Shown: positions 18,126 to 29,650 of the stretch, in pieces
Position numbering within the stretch: position 1 is the stretch's first letter
Layout of the letters: the number at the start of each line of letters is the position of its first letter
NCBI GenBank assembly: GCA_016342415.1
Contig: JAEIOD010000026.1
Location: 1 to 64,000 of the forward strand
Reading direction: 5' to 3'
DNA: 64,000 nt
Source: Clostridiales bacterium
Lineage (GTDB): Bacteria; Bacillota; Clostridia; Peptostreptococcales; Acidaminobacteraceae
Program-made: the position numbers and the translations under genes
The notes under the pieces: model-generated
Seen by the model: only the letters and a program-made list of their open reading frames with translations
The model's database searches: none
What the model was told of the DNA's origin: nothing

Positions 18126-18878
18126 TTAATCCATGCTCGTGAGAAGCATAGGTTCGTCATCAGTTATAGCAAGAGAATGCTCATAGTGAGCAGAGTTCTT
18201 AGCATCGACTGTTACTACAGTCCATTCATCAGAAAGTGTCTTCACTTGAAAGTCACCAGCATTGACCATGGGCTCAATCGCCAAAACCATACCTTTGACC
18301 AGCCGCAAGCCACGACCCGGTAATCCGTAATTCGGAACCTCGGGATCCTCATGGAGTGCAGTGCCAATTCCATGTCCTGCATAATCTCTTACAATTGAAA
18401 ATCCATTGCTTTCTACATACGATTGTATTGCGTGAGAGACATCAGATAATCTATATCCCTCTTTACAATATTTTAAACCTTCATAGAAAGAATTTCTTGT
18501 AATATCCATTAGTTTTTGCGCTTCATCAGATATTCTACCAACACCATGAGTCTTAGCAGCATCTCCAAAGAAATTATCTTTAAAAGCACCAATATCTATA
18601 CTAATAATGTCGCCTTCTTTCAAAGCATAAGAGCAGGGAATTCCATGTACAACTTGCTCGTTAACTGAGGTGCAAATTGAAGCAGGGAAACCGCCATATC
18701 CTTTGAAAGCTGGATCAGCATTATACTTACGTATTTCATTTTCTGCAATAATATCCAGTTCCTTAGTTGTGATACCAGGCTTGATATGAGCCTTTAAAAC
18801 TTCATGAGTGTACGCGACAATCTTACCGACTTCGCGCATACGTTCAATTTGTGATTCAGACTTAATCTTTATTGCCAT
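18126..18878 (-). CDS. map: type I methionine aminopeptidase
   Basis: Removes the N-terminal Met from nascent proteins with a two-metal centre. It has 250 residues from the preferred start. Expected ligand regions are seen: [16 protein letters not shown] (two Asp), the [12 protein letters not shown] block (His), and the Glu in [11 protein letters not shown] and the final HYEHSLAIT segment. The ATG at 18878 follows AGGTG by 6 nt; an in-frame GTG at 18887 is part of that site. It follows adk with 1 bp between stop and start, as in the secY-adk-map order. Confidence 0.96.
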   Translation of the reverse strand: MAIKIKSESQIERMREVGKIVAYTHEVLKAHIKPGITTKELDIIAENEIRKYNADPAFKGYGGFPASICTSVNEQVVHGIPCSYALKEGDIISIDIGAFKDNFFGDAAKTHGVGRISDEAQKLMDITRNSFYEGLKYCKEGYRLSDVSHAIQSYVESNGFSIVRDYAGHGIGTALHEDPEVPNYGLPGRGLRLVKGMVLAIEPMVNAGDFQVKTLSDEWTVVTVDAKNSAHYEHSLAITDDEPMLLTSMD

Positions 18879-18879
18879 A

Positions 18880-19524
18880 TTATACACCTAAAGCTTTTTG
18901 AATATCTGCGAAAACTTTATCGATATCTTGTAAACCGTCAATAGTAACTAATTTACCAGAACTCCTGTAATACTCCACTAATGGTGCCGTTTCATTTGTA
19001 TATACAGATATTCTATTTGATACCGTTTCTTCATTATCATCAGATCTTTGATACAACTCGCCTGAGCATTTATCACAAATTCCATCCTCTTTTGAAGGAT
19101 TAAATGAAATATGATACGTTGCACCACAATCTCTACAGATTCTACGTCCTACTGCTCTTTCAACAAGAACAGAAGGATCTACCACGATGTTTACAACATA
19201 GTTAAGTGTAGAACCCATATTCGTTAATACAGAATCTAAAGCTTCAGCTTGTGGTAAAGTTCTTGGGAAACCATCTAACATGAATCCAACTTTAGTATCG
19301 TCTTGTTGTAAACGATCTTCTACAAGTTCAACTACTAAGCTATCTGGAACCAATTCACCTTTATCCATAAATTCTTTAGCTCTTTTACCTAAATCTGTAC
19401 CTTGTTTAATATTCGCTCTGAATATATCACCAGTTGAGATATGAGGTAATTGATACTTATCAACAATGTTTGCTGCTTGGGTACCTTTTCCAGCGCCCGG
19501 AGGTCCTAATAAAATTAGTCTCAT
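18880..19524 (-). CDS. adk: adenylate kinase
   Basis: Interconverts ATP and AMP with two ADP. Of 214 residues, the P loop GPPGAGKGT is at residues 7-15, and the long LID is zinc-binding with four Cys (CRDCGATYH and CDKC). LDGFPRT is intact. It is 12 bp after secY. Confidence 0.98.
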   Translation of the reverse strand: MRLILLGPPGAGKGTQAANIVDKYQLPHISTGDIFRANIKQGTDLGKRAKEFMDKGELVPDSLVVELVEDRLQQDDTKVGFMLDGFPRTLPQAEALDSVLTNMGSTLNYVVNIVVDPSVLVERAVGRRICRDCGATYHISFNPSKEDGICDKCSGELYQRSDDNEETVSNRISVYTNETAPLVEYYRSSGKLVTIDGLQDIDKVFADIQKALGV

Positions 19525-19536
19525 AATTTCCTCCTA

Positions 19537-20826
19537 TTACTTTAAGAATCCGTTATAATGTCTCATAACTAACTGTGATTCCAATTGTTTAGCGATTTCA
19601 ATCGATACACCTACTGCGATTAGAAGTGATGTTCCACCAAATCTAAACGGTATATTCATAACTGTGATCAACACGTTTGGAACTGTTGCGATGAATGCTA
19701 AGAAGAATGCACCAACCCATGTTAATCTGTTTAATGTTTTCATTAAGTATTCAGATGTTGGCTTTCCTGGTCTAATACCTGGAATATAACCACCATTCTT
19801 CTTCATATTGTTAGCAACTTCAACTGGGTTGAATGTTACTGCTGTATAGAAGAACGTGAATCCAATAATTACAATTGCCGATAAAATCATATATACAGGC
19901 GATGTATAAGCAAAATACTTTTCTACAAATACTCTAAATCCATTAGACTCAGCTAAGAATTGAGCAATTGTCTGAGGAATCATGATAATCGACATAGCGA
20001 AGATTACTGGGATAACACCCGTTTGATTCACTTTCAAAGGAATATGCGAACTTTGTCCACCATACATTTTTCTACCAACAACACGTTTTGCGTATTGCAC
20101 AGGGATTTTTCTCGTACCTTGTGTTACATAGATAACACCTATGATGATGATGAATGCTATAACAATAAATCCAATAAATGTGAAGATATTTACAGAATTA
20201 TCACCTTTGTCTAACATGCTACTAATCATAGAACCAATATCACTTGGCATTCTTGAAATAATACCAGCAAAGATAAATACTGATATACCATTACCTATAC
20301 CATGTTCATTAATCTTTTCACCTAAGTACATCAACAATGCAGTACCAGCTGTTAATACCAATACAACTAAGCTTGCATCTAAGAATGATGGACTGCCACC
20401 TGTAAAGTAACCTCTAAACAGTGTGTTAACAAGAGCAATAGCTTGTACTAAAGCAAGTGCTACAGTACCAAATCTTGTATAAGTTGCCATCTTTCTCTTA
20501 CCAGCTTCACCTTCTTTAGCTAAATTCTCAAAGTATGGAATCGCCATAGTTAAAAGGTTAATAATAATTGAAGATGTAATGTATGGTCCAATACCTAGTG
20601 CGAAGACTGCCATTCTTTGGAATGCGCCCCCAGTCATAAGGCTTACCATAGCAGTAATACCTTGGGCATTGTCAAATTGATCAATATTGTATTGTAATGC
20701 ATTGATGTCAAGACCAGGTACAACTAAAGTCGAACCTAATCTATAAATAACGATCATTGCTAGTGTAAATAATATTTTTTTTCTTAAATCAGGTATTTTC
20801 CAAGCATTTCTTAGGGTAGAGAACAT
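19537..20826 (-). CDS. secY: preprotein translocase subunit SecY
   Basis: The channel of the general secretion pathway, 429 residues with ten expected membrane helices. The plug and pore regions and the cytosolic loop ending KRVVGRKMYGGQSSHIPLKVN are recognisable. Its ATG overlaps the rplO stop by one base (TAATG). secE is encoded at 45.7 kb in this window. Confidence 0.98.
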   Translation of the reverse strand: MFSTLRNAWKIPDLRKKILFTLAMIVIYRLGSTLVVPGLDINALQYNIDQFDNAQGITAMVSLMTGGAFQRMAVFALGIGPYITSSIIINLLTMAIPYFENLAKEGEAGKRKMATYTRFGTVALALVQAIALVNTLFRGYFTGGSPSFLDASLVVLVLTAGTALLMYLGEKINEHGIGNGISVFIFAGIISRMPSDIGSMISSMLDKGDNSVNIFTFIGFIVIAFIIIIGVIYVTQGTRKIPVQYAKRVVGRKMYGGQSSHIPLKVNQTGVIPVIFAMSIIMIPQTIAQFLAESNGFRVFVEKYFAYTSPVYMILSAIVIIGFTFFYTAVTFNPVEVANNMKKNGGYIPGIRPGKPTSEYLMKTLNRLTWVGAFFLAFIATVPNVLITVMNIPFRFGGTSLLIAVGVSIEIAKQLESQLVMRHYNGFLK

Positions 20827-21269
20827 TAAATCACCTCTGCCTTTCCTCCTGCAGCTTCAATCTTCTTGATAGCTGATTGAGTAAACTTATTTGCTTTAAT
20901 AGTAAGCTTCTTTTCTAGTTCACCGTTACCTAAAATCTTTAAACCATATTCAAATTTCTTAACAATTCCCGATTCTACTAATAACTCTGGAGTTACCTCA
21001 GTGCCATCTTCAAATCTGTTTAAAGTTTCAATGTTAACGATTGTCCAGTTCTTCTTGAATAGGTGGTTAGAGAAACCTCTTTTAGGAAGTCTTCTGAAAA
21101 GTGGTAATTGACCACCCTCAAAACCTAATCTCGTACCGCCACCAGATCTTGAATTCTGACCATTCATACCACGACCAGCAGTCGTACCAGATCCTGATCC
21201 AGTACCTCTACCAATTCTTTTTCTTTTCTTAGTTGAACCCGGTGCCGGTTTTAATTCATGTAATTTCAT
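20826..21269 (-). CDS. rplO: 50S ribosomal protein L15
   Basis: Large-subunit protein of 147 residues starting [12 protein letters not shown], with the Gly-rich extension ([18 protein letters not shown]) that threads into 23S rRNA. The ATG at 21269 has AGGAGG 6 nt upstream; a longer frame to 21293 would overlap rpmD and lacks support. Confidence 0.97.
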   Translation of the reverse strand: MKLHELKPAPGSTKKRKRIGRGTGSGSGTTAGRGMNGQNSRSGGGTRLGFEGGQLPLFRRLPKRGFSNHLFKKNWTIVNIETLNRFEDGTEVTPELLVESGIVKKFEYGLKILGNGELEKKLTIKANKFTQSAIKKIEAAGGKAEVI

Positions 21270-21279
21270 CACGCACCTC

Positions 21280-21462
21280 CTATATTTCTTCAACTTCTAA
21301 TAAGAAGCTAACTTGTTCAATCATTCCCCTCATTTGAGGATTGTCTTGCTTTTCAACTACTTGGTGAAGTTTTTTTAAACCTAAAGCTTGAACTGTAGCT
21401 CTATGCTTTGGCTTTCTACCGATAGTAGACTTCACTAATTTAATTCTTAATGTTTTAGCCAT
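21280..21462 (-). CDS. rpmD: 50S ribosomal protein L30
   Basis: A 60-residue protein with the typical [23 protein letters not shown] block. It lies between rpsE and rplO, 10 bp from each. Confidence 0.97.
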   Translation of the reverse strand: MAKTLRIKLVKSTIGRKPKHRATVQALGLKKLHQVVEKQDNPQMRGMIEQVSFLLEVEEI

Positions 21463-21472
21463 GTCTCTCCTC

Positions 21473-21979
21473 CTAACCTAAGATTTCTTCAGGTGACAAA
21501 CCTCTAGCCTTAGCAACATCTTCAACAGTCTTCATTGCTAAAAGACCATTTATTGTTGCAGCAACCATGTTGTTAGGATTGTTAGAACCTAAAGACTTCG
21601 CTCTTACGTCTTGGATACCAGCTAATTCTAATACTGCACGAACTGGTCCACCTGCAATAACACCTGTACCTTCTTTAGCTGGCATGATTAATACTTTTCC
21701 AGCGCCGAATCTTTCCTTAATAGGATGTGGTACAGTTGTTCCAACTCTAGGAACAAAGATAAGATTTCTCTTAGCTTTCTCGATAGCTTTTCTAATAGCT
21801 TCAGGAACTTCTTGTGCTTTACCAGTACCAACACCTACGTGTCCGTTATGGTCACCAACAACAACAAGCGCGCTGAATCTAAAGTTTCTACCACCTTTAA
21901 CAACTTTCGTTACACGATTTATGTTAATTACCTGCTCCTTGAGGTCTAATTTACTTGCATCAATAATTTGACGGCTCAT
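21473..21979 (-). CDS. rpsE: 30S ribosomal protein S5
   Basis: Decoding-site protein of 168 residues. The N-terminal double-stranded-RNA-type domain holds [19 protein letters not shown] (the spectinomycin loop, of susceptible type in outline), and the C-terminal domain has [19 protein letters not shown]. Confidence 0.98.
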   Translation of the reverse strand: MSRQIIDASKLDLKEQVININRVTKVVKGGRNFRFSALVVVGDHNGHVGVGTGKAQEVPEAIRKAIEKAKRNLIFVPRVGTTVPHPIKERFGAGKVLIMPAKEGTGVIAGGPVRAVLELAGIQDVRAKSLGSNNPNNMVAATINGLLAMKTVEDVAKARGLSPEEILG

Positions 21980-21995
21980 GTATTACCCCTCCTTA

Positions 21996-22358
21996 TTAAA
22001 ACTTAAGTCCTGCTTCTCTAGCAGCTTCACTCAACTCTTTCACTCTTCCGTGATAAATGTATCCTGCTCTGTCAAATACTACATTCTCAACACCAGCTTT
22101 TAAAGCTCTCTCAGCTACTAGTTTACCTACAAACTTTGCAGCGTCTTTGTTACCACCATTAGATGGTTCAAATCCAGCTTCAAGAGTAGATGCAGAAGCT
22201 AATGTTTTACCATTAACATCATCAATAACTTGAGCATAAATGTTTTTATTTGATCTATATACATTTAATCTAGGACGCTCAGGAGTTCCCGTAATTTTTT
22301 TACGGACTCTAGTTTGACGAACTTTACGCGATGCGTTTTTACTATTTTTAGTAATCAT
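21996..22358 (-). CDS. rplR: 50S ribosomal protein L18
   Basis: 5S rRNA-binding protein of 120 residues from [15 protein letters not shown]. The ATG at 22358 is 8 nt from AAAGGA; an in-frame ATG at 22367 overlaps that site. Motifs [20 protein letters not shown] and [13 protein letters not shown] are typical. Confidence 0.96.
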   Translation of the reverse strand: MITKNSKNASRKVRQTRVRKKITGTPERPRLNVYRSNKNIYAQVIDDVNGKTLASASTLEAGFEPSNGGNKDAAKFVGKLVAERALKAGVENVVFDRAGYIYHGRVKELSEAAREAGLKF

Positions 22359-22376
22359 TCGAGTCATCCTTTCTTA

Positions 22377-22916
22377 CTATTTACCTGATTTACCTTCTTT
22401 ACGTCTTACGTATTCACCAACATAACGAACACCTTTGCCTTTATACGGCTCTGGTTTTCTCCAGTTTCTGATTTTCGCAGCGTAATTACCAACTAAAGCT
22501 TTGTCAATACCTTTAACAATAATAGATGTATTGTTAGGAACCTCAACAGTGATACCTGCTGGATCTTCCATTTCAATCGGATGAGAGTGACCTAATTGTA
22601 AATCTAAAACATTACCTTTTTTAGTCGCTCTATATCCAACACCTTGAATTTCTAAAGCTTTTTCATAACCTTTACTAACACCAATAACCATATTATCGAT
22701 TAATGTTCTGCTTAAACCATGAAGTGATCTATGCAACTTGTTGTTTGTTGGTCTTTCGACTAACACTTGGTTACCGTCGATTGTTATTATCATATCCTTG
22801 CTGATCTGTTCTTCTAATTGCCCTAAAGGACCTTTAACAGTTACAAGGTTTGCTTCGCTTACCTTGATTTCAACACCTGAAGGCATTTCAATCGGCGCTT
22901 TACCTATTCTAGACAC
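22377..22916 (-). CDS. rplF: 50S ribosomal protein L6
   Basis: Large-subunit protein near the factor-binding site; 179 residues. Starts [15 protein letters not shown] and ends with the [24 protein letters not shown] block of the family. Confidence 0.98.
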   Translation of the reverse strand: MSRIGKAPIEMPSGVEIKVSEANLVTVKGPLGQLEEQISKDMIITIDGNQVLVERPTNNKLHRSLHGLSRTLIDNMVIGVSKGYEKALEIQGVGYRATKKGNVLDLQLGHSHPIEMEDPAGITVEVPNNTSIIVKGIDKALVGNYAAKIRNWRKPEPYKGKGVRYVGEYVRRKEGKSGK

Positions 22917-22939
22917 ACGCGCACCTCCTAATTCTTATC

Positions 22940-23335
22940 TTACCAAACGTAGCAGATTACTTCTCCGCCAATTTGCAATTTACGAGCTTCTTTATCGGTT
23001 ATAATGCCTTGAGAAGTTGATACAATAGCAACTCCTAAACCACCTAATACTCTAGGCAATTCGTTTCTCTTAGCATATACTTTTAATCCTGGTTTAGAAA
23101 TTCTCTTAATACCAGTAATAACTCTTGATTTATCCACACCATACTTCAATGCAACTCTGATTGTCTCATGGTTCTCAACTGTTACAATTTCATAACCTTT
23201 GATAAAACCTTCTTTTAATAAGATTTCCACGATTGACTTCTTAGTTTTAGAAGCAGGGATATCAGCTGTTGCATGTCTAACCATATTTGCATTTCTAATA
23301 CGAGTTAGTAAATCTGCAATAGGATCTGTCATCAT
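22940..23335 (-). CDS. rpsH: 30S ribosomal protein S8
   Basis: Central-domain 16S rRNA binder of 131 residues; [15 protein letters not shown] at the start and [19 protein letters not shown] at the end are diagnostic. A second ATG directly follows the first; either may be used. Confidence 0.98.
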   Translation of the reverse strand: MMTDPIADLLTRIRNANMVRHATADIPASKTKKSIVEILLKEGFIKGYEIVTVENHETIRVALKYGVDKSRVITGIKRISKPGLKVYAKRNELPRVLGGLGVAIVSTSQGIITDKEARKLQIGGEVICYVW

Positions 23336-23354
23336 GATATATTCCTCCTCTCGC

Positions 23355-23540
23355 TTACCAGCTTGCTTTTCTCACACCTGGAATTTGTCCTTTGTACGCT
23401 AATTCTCTAAAGCATACACGGCAAACGCCAAATTTTCTTAATACAGAGTGTGGTCTACCACAAATACTGCATCTTGTATATTCTCTAGTCGAAAACTTTT
23501 GTTTTCTAGCTTGTTTTACTTTAAGCGCTTTTCTAGCCAC
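23355..23540 (-). CDS. rpsN: 30S ribosomal protein S14 type Z
   Basis: The short zinc form of S14, 61 residues, with four Cys (24, 27, 40, 43) in CSICGRPHS and CRVC. It sits between rplE and rpsH as usual for Bacillota. Confidence 0.98.
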   Translation of the reverse strand: MARKALKVKQARKQKFSTREYTRCSICGRPHSVLRKFGVCRVCFRELAYKGQIPGVRKASW

Positions 23541-23553
23541 AGTAACCCTCCTT

Positions 23554-24093
23554 TTATTTAGCGTAAGGCATGCCTAATAGTCTTAACAACTCTTTAGCTT
23601 CCTCATCAGTCTTTGCAGTTGTTACGAATGTAATATCCATACCTCTTACTGCATCAACTTTATCATATTCAATTTCTGGGAAAATTAACTGTTCTTTAAT
23701 ACCTAAAGTATAGTTACCTCTACCGTCAAATGCGTTAGGGTTAGTTCCTCTAAAGTCACGTACACGTGGTAATGAAATAGTGAATAATCTATCAGTAAAT
23801 TCATACATGATTTGATCTCTAAGTGTTACCTTAGCGCCTACTGTCATACCTTCACGAACTTTAAAGTTTGCAACTGATTTCTTAGCTTTAGTAACTACTG
23901 GTTTTTGACCTGTAATTAATCCAAGCTCAGCAACAGCAGCCTTAATAACTTTAGGATTTTCTTTTGCAGAACCCAATCCCATGTTAACTACAATTTTCTC
24001 AAGCTTAGGAATTTCCATAACTGAGTTATAAGAAAACTTCTCCATCATAGCTTTTTTCAATTCATTATTATAAGTTTCTTTTAATCTAGCCAT
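23554..24093 (-). CDS. rplE: 50S ribosomal protein L5
   Basis: 5S rRNA-binding protein of 179 residues at the central protuberance. [11 protein letters not shown]-type start ([18 protein letters not shown]), RVRDFRG and [18 protein letters not shown] are all present. Confidence 0.98.
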   Translation of the reverse strand: MARLKETYNNELKKAMMEKFSYNSVMEIPKLEKIVVNMGLGSAKENPKVIKAAVAELGLITGQKPVVTKAKKSVANFKVREGMTVGAKVTLRDQIMYEFTDRLFTISLPRVRDFRGTNPNAFDGRGNYTLGIKEQLIFPEIEYDKVDAVRGMDITFVTTAKTDEEAKELLRLLGMPYAK

Positions 24094-24123
24094 CTAGCGT
24101 AATACCTCCCTTCACAGGATTAT

Positions 24124-24435
24124 TTAATCTAATACTTCACCAGTTTTCACTGAAACACGTACTTTTCTTCCATCTTCTAAGAACTTGTGACCTATGCGAG
24201 TACCTTGCTTAGTCTTAGATTCATAGTATAAAACATTTGATACATGAATTGGTGCTTCTTGATGAATGATACCACCTTGTTGAACTTTTGCAGTTGGTTT
24301 TTGGTGCTTTGTTACCATGTTAACACCTTCAACTAATACTCTGTTCGCTTTAGGGATGGCATATAGTACTTTTCCATTTTTGCCTTTATCTTTACCAGCT
24401 GTTACGATTACCGTATCGCCTTTCTTGATATGCAT
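24124..24435 (-). CDS. rplX: 50S ribosomal protein L24
   Basis: Assembly-initiator protein of 103 residues with a KOW motif at the start ([23 protein letters not shown]). Confidence 0.98.
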   Translation of the reverse strand: MHIKKGDTVIVTAGKDKGKNGKVLYAIPKANRVLVEGVNMVTKHQKPTAKVQQGGIIHQEAPIHVSNVLYYESKTKQGTRIGHKFLEDGRKVRVSVKTGEVLD

Positions 24436-24450
24436 TCAGTCCACCTCCTA

Positions 24451-24819
24451 CTACAATACTTCTGGAGCTAAAGAAACAATTTTCATAAATTTCGCATCTC
24501 TTAACTCTCTAGCAACAGGGCCAAATATTCTTGTGCCTGTTGGTGTTTTGTCATCTTTAATAATTACAGCAGCGTTATCATCAAACTGGATGTAACTACC
24601 ATCATTTCTTCTAGTAGCTTTAACAGTTCTAACAACTACAGCTTTAACTACATCACCCTTCTTAACAACTCCGCCTGGCGTTGCTTTTTTAACCGTACAA
24701 ACTATTACATCACCAATACCAGCGTATCTTCTTTTAGAACCGCCTAGTACTTTGATTGTTAATAGCTCTTTAGCACCTGAATTATCAGCTACTTTCAGTC
24801 TCGTTTCTTGTTGGATCAT
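24451..24819 (-). CDS. rplN: 50S ribosomal protein L14
   Basis: Intersubunit-face protein of 122 residues. [18 protein letters not shown] and [25 protein letters not shown] are family ends. Confidence 0.98.
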   Translation of the reverse strand: MIQQETRLKVADNSGAKELLTIKVLGGSKRRYAGIGDVIVCTVKKATPGGVVKKGDVVKAVVVRTVKATRRNDGSYIQFDDNAAVIIKDDKTPTGTRIFGPVARELRDAKFMKIVSLAPEVL

Positions 24820-24839
24820 AGCTATAACCTCCTTGAAAG

Positions 24840-25094
24840 CTATTTAGCTTTCTCAACTACTTCTACAAGTCTAAAGAACTTATCTTTACTTAATTTTCTT
24901 GTTTCCATAATTTTCACTCTATCACCAGTATTACACACATTATTTTCATCATGTGCTTTATATCTAACCGTCTTTTTAACACGTTTGTTGTATAATGGGT
25001 GACGTACGAAGTTCTCAATTTCAACTACGATAGTCTTGTCCATTTTATCACTAACCACGCGTCCTTGACGTACCTTTCTTCTACCTCTTTCCAC
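24840..25094 (-). CDS. rpsQ: 30S ribosomal protein S17
   Basis: An 84-residue OB-fold protein that binds 16S rRNA helix 11. The core [25 protein letters not shown] is clear. Confidence 0.98.
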   Translation of the reverse strand: MERGRRKVRQGRVVSDKMDKTIVVEIENFVRHPLYNKRVKKTVRYKAHDENNVCNTGDRVKIMETRKLSKDKFFRLVEVVEKAK

Positions 25095-25111
25095 GACGAA
25101 TCCTCCTTCGC

Positions 25112-25318
25112 TTAAGCTTGTAGTTCTCTCTCACGTAAAATTAAATTTACACGAGCGATGTCTTTTTTAACGCCTTTTAACTTCAAAGGGTTTTCTAATT
25201 GCCCAGTAGCTAATTGGAATCTCAGATTGAAAAGTTCGTTCTTTAACTCGTTAAGCTGTACATCTAATTCTTTTGACGTCATGTCGCGGTATTTCACTAA
25301 TTTATCTCTACGCTTCAT
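25112..25318 (-). CDS. rpmC: 50S ribosomal protein L29
   Basis: Two-helix protein at the tunnel exit, 68 residues from the preferred ATG, with the diagnostic [18 protein letters not shown]. That ATG has AAGGTGGTG just upstream and lies inside the last codons of rplP (11-nt overlap), implying coupling. A longer in-frame start at 25357 would give an atypical extension. Confidence 0.96.
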   Translation of the reverse strand: MKRRDKLVKYRDMTSKELDVQLNELKNELFNLRFQLATGQLENPLKLKGVKKDIARVNLILRERELQA

Positions 25319-25748
25319 GAGCTTCACCACCTTTTTCCTGATCAGCTTTAAGTACAAATTTACACTTTATAGGTAATTTGTTAGCCGCTAATCTCATAGC
25401 TTCTCTTGCAGTTTCTTCATCTACACCAGCTAATTCAAACATTACTCTGCCTGGCTTAACTACTGCTACCCAGTACTCTGGAGAACCTTTACCAGCACCC
25501 ATACGAGTCTCTGCAGGTTTTCTAGTTACAGGCTTGTGAGGGAAAATCTTAATTGTAGTCTTTCCACCTCTTTTTATATATCTATTGATAGCGATTCTGG
25601 CTGCTTCTATTTGATTAGAAGTGATCCAGGCTCTATCTAGTGCAACTAATCCATACTCACCGTAAGTAACAGTGTTTCCCTTAGTTGCAATTCCTTTCAT
25701 TCTGCCTCTATGTTGCTTTCTTCTTTTAACTCTTTTAGGCATCAGCAT
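25308..25748 (-). CDS. rplP: 50S ribosomal protein L16
   Basis: A-site-proximal large-subunit protein of 146 residues. [19 protein letters not shown] and [19 protein letters not shown] are typical. GGGAGG is 9 nt from the first ATG. Confidence 0.98.
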   Translation of the reverse strand: MLMPKRVKRRKQHRGRMKGIATKGNTVTYGEYGLVALDRAWITSNQIEAARIAINRYIKRGGKTTIKIFPHKPVTRKPAETRMGAGKGSPEYWVAVVKPGRVMFELAGVDEETAREAMRLAANKLPIKCKFVLKADQEKGGEAHEA

Positions 25749-25790
25749 GACAAATTGCCTCCCTTCTTAACCATCAATGACGATTATCTA

Positions 25791-26537
25791 TTACTTATCT
25801 GAAGTCTTTTTGTTGTTTCTGTTACGGTTGGTATTAGGTTTTCTTTTGTTATCAGTCTTTGCTCTAGCTTTACGAGCTTCTTTTCTTTTAAGAACTCTTC
25901 CACCTGGAGTAGGTAATACTTCACCTTTAAAGATCCAAACTTTAACACCAATCTTACCGTAAGTAGTATCTGCTTCGCCGAAACCGTAATCGATATCAGC
26001 TCTTAATGTAGACAATGGCACATTTCCTTCTGAGTAGTGTTCAGTTCTCGCCATTTCAGCGCCACCTAATCTACCAGAACATTGTACTTTGATACCTTTA
26101 GCTCCAGATCTCATCGCTCTTTGCATAACTTGCTTCATAGCTCTTCTGAATGAAACTCTTCTCTCTAATGAGAATGCAACATTTTCAGAAACTAATTGAG
26201 CGTCTGTATCTACATTTTGTACTTCTGATATATCTAATTGAATAAATTTATCAGTCATACCAGCTAAACCAGTTTTTAATTTAGCAATATTTTCTCCGCC
26301 TCTACCAACAATCATTCCCGGCTTAGCAGTGAAAACGTTAATTTTTACTTTATCTTCAGTTCTATCAATATAAACTCTTGAAATTCCTGCTGTGTAAAGA
26401 GTTTTCTTGATATATGTTCTAATTTCGTGGTCTTCTTTTAATAATGCTCCGAAGTTTTTCTTACTAGCATACCATTTTGAATCCCAGTCATTGATAACAC
26501 CAACTCTAAGTCCGTGCGGGCTTACCTTTTGACCCAT
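25791..26537 (-). CDS. rpsC: 30S ribosomal protein S3
   Basis: mRNA-entry helicase protein of 248 residues. A KH domain has the [10 protein letters not shown] loop; the C-terminal domain contains [17 protein letters not shown]. The C-terminal tail is a long Lys/Arg/Asn-rich low-complexity stretch, somewhat longer than in many relatives. Confidence 0.98.
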   Translation of the reverse strand: MGQKVSPHGLRVGVINDWDSKWYASKKNFGALLKEDHEIRTYIKKTLYTAGISRVYIDRTEDKVKINVFTAKPGMIVGRGGENIAKLKTGLAGMTDKFIQLDISEVQNVDTDAQLVSENVAFSLERRVSFRRAMKQVMQRAMRSGAKGIKVQCSGRLGGAEMARTEHYSEGNVPLSTLRADIDYGFGEADTTYGKIGVKVWIFKGEVLPTPGGRVLKRKEARKARAKTDNKRKPNTNRNRNNKKTSDK

Positions 26538-26552
26538 ACATATCCCTCCTTA

Positions 26553-26885
26553 CTATTTTTCTTTAACAACAACGCCTATGTGGCTTGTTCTATGAAGTAT
26601 TGGGTTTGCTCTACCCATTGATCCAGCCTTGAAACGCTTCATTGTCGGACCTTGGTTAGCAAATACTTCCGAAACAATTAAGTTGTCAGCATTTAATTCG
26701 TGGTTGTTTTCAGCGTTAGCTATCGCAGATTCTAAAACCTTTAATAAGTATCCAGCACCTTTTCTAGGTGTGAACTTTAGAATCGCTTTTGCTTCATCTA
26801 CGCTCTTTCCTCTAACTAAGTCAGCAATTGGCTTAATTTTTCTTGGCGAGATTCTAATGTATTTCGCTAAAGCTTTTGCTTCCAT
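26553..26885 (-). CDS. rplV: 50S ribosomal protein L22
   Basis: Tunnel-lining protein of 110 residues; the extended loop carries [20 protein letters not shown], where macrolide-resistance changes arise in other species. No obvious deletion is present. Confidence 0.98.
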   Translation of the reverse strand: MEAKALAKYIRISPRKIKPIADLVRGKSVDEAKAILKFTPRKGAGYLLKVLESAIANAENNHELNADNLIVSEVFANQGPTMKRFKAGSMGRANPILHRTSHIGVVVKEK

Positions 26886-26913
26886 GTATTTTACCTCCTA
26901 ATCAAACAAGACT

Positions 26914-27189
26914 TTATTTCTTAGACGTCTTATCTCCTGCGTGACCTCTGAAAGTTCTTGTTGGTGAAAATTCTCCTAATTTATGACCAATCATATCTTC
27001 AGTAATATAAACCGGGATATGTTTTCTTCCGTCATGAACCGCAATTGTATGTCCTACCATCTGTGGGAAAATAGTTGATGCTCTAGACCAAGTCTTAATA
27101 ACTTGCTTGTCATTAGCTTCGTTCATAGCTTCTATCTTCTTTAAAAGTCCTTTATGAATGAAAGGTCCTTTTTTTAATGATCTGCCCAT
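26914..27189 (-). CDS. rpsS: 30S ribosomal protein S19
   Basis: Head protein of 91 residues; [18 protein letters not shown] and [14 protein letters not shown] are diagnostic. Confidence 0.98.
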   Translation of the reverse strand: MGRSLKKGPFIHKGLLKKIEAMNEANDKQVIKTWSRASTIFPQMVGHTIAVHDGRKHIPVYITEDMIGHKLGEFSPTRTFRGHAGDKTSKK

Positions 27190-27233
27190 GGCTCATTGCC
27201 TCCTTTCAACAAGTGAAATATTTTTACAATGTA

Positions 27234-28073
27234 TTACTTTCTCTTCTCTGATCTAGATCTTACGATATATTTGTCAGAGTGTTTGTTTTTCTTTCTAGTC
27301 TTATATCCAAGCGTCGGCTTACCCCAAGGAGTAACTGGAGCAGGTCTACCAATAGGACATCTACCTTCACCACCACCGTGAGGATGGTCGTTAGGGTTCA
27401 TTACAGATCCACGAACTGTAGGTCTGATTCCCATGTGTCTCTTTCTACCAGCTTTACCAACTTTGATATTTTCATGATCTGTGTTTCCAACTTGACCAAT
27501 AGTAGCTCTACAATTAATGTGAACTTTTCTTACTTCTCCAGAAACTAATCTTAGAGTAGCAAAGTTACCTTCTTTAGCCATTAATTGTGCTGAAGTACCA
27601 GCAGATCTGATTAATTGACCACCTTTACCAGCTTTTAATTCAACATTATGAACTAAAGTACCAGTCGGCATATCGCCTAACTCCATACAGTTACCAGGCT
27701 TAATATCACAATCTTTACCAGAATATAATACGTCGCCAACGTAAACTTTGTTTGGTGCTATGATATATCTTTTTTCACCATCAGCATATGTTAATAATGC
27801 AATGTTTGCAGTTCTGTTTGGATCATACTCAATTGCAGAAACAGTAGCAGGGATACCATCTTTATTTCTTTTGAAATCGATGATTCTGTACTTTCTTTTA
27901 GCTCCGCCACCTCTATGTCTAACAGTGATTACACCTCTGTTATTTCTACCAGCATTTTTCTTTAAAGCTACAACTAAAGCTTTCTCAGGTTTCTTCTTAG
28001 TAATCTCTTCGAATGTTGAAACCGTCATATGTCTAATAGCAGGTGAAGTGGGTTTAAATCCTCTAATACCCAT
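27234..28073 (-). CDS. rplB: 50S ribosomal protein L2
   Basis: Conserved protein near the peptidyl-transferase centre and needed for subunit joining; 279 residues. [20 protein letters not shown] holds the His important for function. The Lys-rich C terminus is normal. Confidence 0.98.
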   Translation of the reverse strand: MGIRGFKPTSPAIRHMTVSTFEEITKKKPEKALVVALKKNAGRNNRGVITVRHRGGGAKRKYRIIDFKRNKDGIPATVSAIEYDPNRTANIALLTYADGEKRYIIAPNKVYVGDVLYSGKDCDIKPGNCMELGDMPTGTLVHNVELKAGKGGQLIRSAGTSAQLMAKEGNFATLRLVSGEVRKVHINCRATIGQVGNTDHENIKVGKAGRKRHMGIRPTVRGSVMNPNDHPHGGGEGRCPIGRPAPVTPWGKPTLGYKTRKKNKHSDKYIVRSRSEKRK

Positions 28074-28088
28074 GTCGCGCCTCCTTAA

Positions 28089-28379
28089 TTACATACCTTC
28101 GAATAATTCGATAGGCTTAGAATCAGCAGTTAAAGTAATAATAGCCTTTTTCCAATCTGCTCTTTTACCAATGAATTTTCCTTGTCTTTTTACCTTACCT
28201 TTAACATTTAATGTATTGATTTTAGAAACCTTAACACCAAATGCTTCTTCAACTGCTAATTTGATTTCAGTCTTATTAGCATCTTTTAAAACTTTAAAAG
28301 TATATTTGTTCGTTTCCATACCCATCATTGATTTCTCAGTGATGATTGGCTTAATAATAATATCATAAGGTGATTTCAT
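28089..28379 (-). CDS. rplW: 50S ribosomal protein L23
   Basis: Tunnel-exit protein and docking site for trigger factor and SRP; 96 residues. [15 protein letters not shown] and [20 protein letters not shown] are typical. Its ATG overlaps the rplD stop by one base. Confidence 0.98.
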   Translation of the reverse strand: MKSPYDIIIKPIITEKSMMGMETNKYTFKVLKDANKTEIKLAVEEAFGVKVSKINTLNVKGKVKRQGKFIGKRADWKKAIITLTADSKPIELFEGM

Positions 28380-29002
28380 TATGCGTACACCTCCTCGATT
28401 GTCTCAAGAGCCTTCTTCGTGATTACAAAGTTGTTGTGGTTTAAAATGTCATAAACATTTAACTCACCAACGAATGTAGTCTCAACTCCTGGAATGTTAT
28501 TTGATGATCTTACAACACTCTCATTAACTCCCGGTAATACGATTAATGATTTTTTCTCAGCTTTAATGTTTGATAAAATCTTAATCATATCTTTTGTCTT
28601 AGGTGCATCCATTGCGATATCATCTAAAACGATTACTTCACCAGCAGCTACTTTAGCAGATAACGCTGAGAATAATGCTAATCTCTTAACTCTCTTTGGT
28701 AACTTGTAAGAGTAATCTCTCGGCTTCGGTGCAAATGCTACACCACCACCAACATAATGAGGTGCTCTTGTTGTACCTTGTCTTGCTCTACCAGTACCTT
28801 TTTGTCTAAACGGCTTCTTACCACCACCACGTACTTCAGCACGAGTTTTAGCAGACTGAGTACCTTGTCTTTGGTTTGCCAAGTAATTTTTTACAACATC
28901 GTGTAAAACATACTCGTTTACTTCAATACCGAAAATACCTGGATTCAAATCAATATCGCCAATTTTTTCACCTGATACGTTTAATACGTCTAATTTAGGC
29001 AT
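28379..29002 (-). CDS. rplD: 50S ribosomal protein L4
   Basis: Tunnel protein of 207 residues. The loop reading [14 protein letters not shown] is intact. In E. coli L4 represses the S10 operon; whether it does so here is unknown. Confidence 0.98.
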   Translation of the reverse strand: MPKLDVLNVSGEKIGDIDLNPGIFGIEVNEYVLHDVVKNYLANQRQGTQSAKTRAEVRGGGKKPFRQKGTGRARQGTTRAPHYVGGGVAFAPKPRDYSYKLPKRVKRLALFSALSAKVAAGEVIVLDDIAMDAPKTKDMIKILSNIKAEKKSLIVLPGVNESVVRSSNNIPGVETTFVGELNVYDILNHNNFVITKKALETIEEVYA

Positions 29003-29017
29003 ATCCAGTCCTCCTTC

Positions 29018-29650
29018 CTACTTAGTAGTCTTAACAGACTCTTTTACAGTTACTATACCTTTTTTCGGTCCTGGTACAGCACCTTTAATTAATAGTAAGT
29101 TTCTTTCAACATCTACTGAAACAATTTCTAAATTTTGAACTGTTGAAGTAGTGTTACCTAATTGACCTGACATCTTCATACCTTTGATTACTCTACCAGG
29201 ATAAGATGCGTTACCGATTGAACCAGGTCTTCTTCTGTGCTTAGAACCGTGAGTCATAGGACCTCTACTGTGGTTCCATCTTCTGATTACACCTTGATGA
29301 CCTTTACCTTTTGAAGTACCAGTTACATCAACAGATTGTCCATTTGCAAATAAGTCAACTTTAATTTCTTGTCCAATAGTGTAAGTTGTAGGATCTTCTA
29401 CTCTAAATTCTTGAACATACTTCTTAACTTCAATACCAGCTTTGTCAAAGTGACCTTTTTCTGGCTTAATGATGTGGTTCTTCTTCTTGTCTTCAAAAGC
29501 AACTTGAACTGCGTTATATCCATCAGTTTCAACTGTTTTGATTTGTGTTACAAAGATAGGTCCAGCTTCAACTACTGTTACTGGAACAACGTTTCCGTTT
29601 TCTGTGAACACTTGAGTCATCCCGATTTTTCTACCGATGATTCCTTTCAT
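29018..29650 (-). CDS. rplC: 50S ribosomal protein L3
   Basis: Early-assembly protein of 210 residues reaching the peptidyl-transferase centre. Typical segments are MKGIIGRKIGMTQVF and SKGKGHQGVIRRWNHSRGP. It is separated from rpsJ by an unusually long 119-bp gap. Confidence 0.98.
   Translation of the reverse strand: MKGIIGRKIGMTQVFTENGNVVPVTVVEAGPIFVTQIKTVETDGYNAVQVAFEDKKKNHIIKPEKGHFDKAGIEVKKYVQEFRVEDPTTYTIGQEIKVDLFANGQSVDVTGTSKGKGHQGVIRRWNHSRGPMTHGSKHRRRPGSIGNASYPGRVIKGMKMSGQLGNTTSTVQNLEIVSVDVERNLLLIKGAVPGPKKGIVTVKESVKTTK

Noticed and set aside
27748-28368. Long open frame on the plus strand opposite rplB and rplW
   Set aside because: It is antisense to two certain ribosomal genes, has no ribosome site and shows low-complexity hydrophobic sequence typical of a complement of conserved codons.
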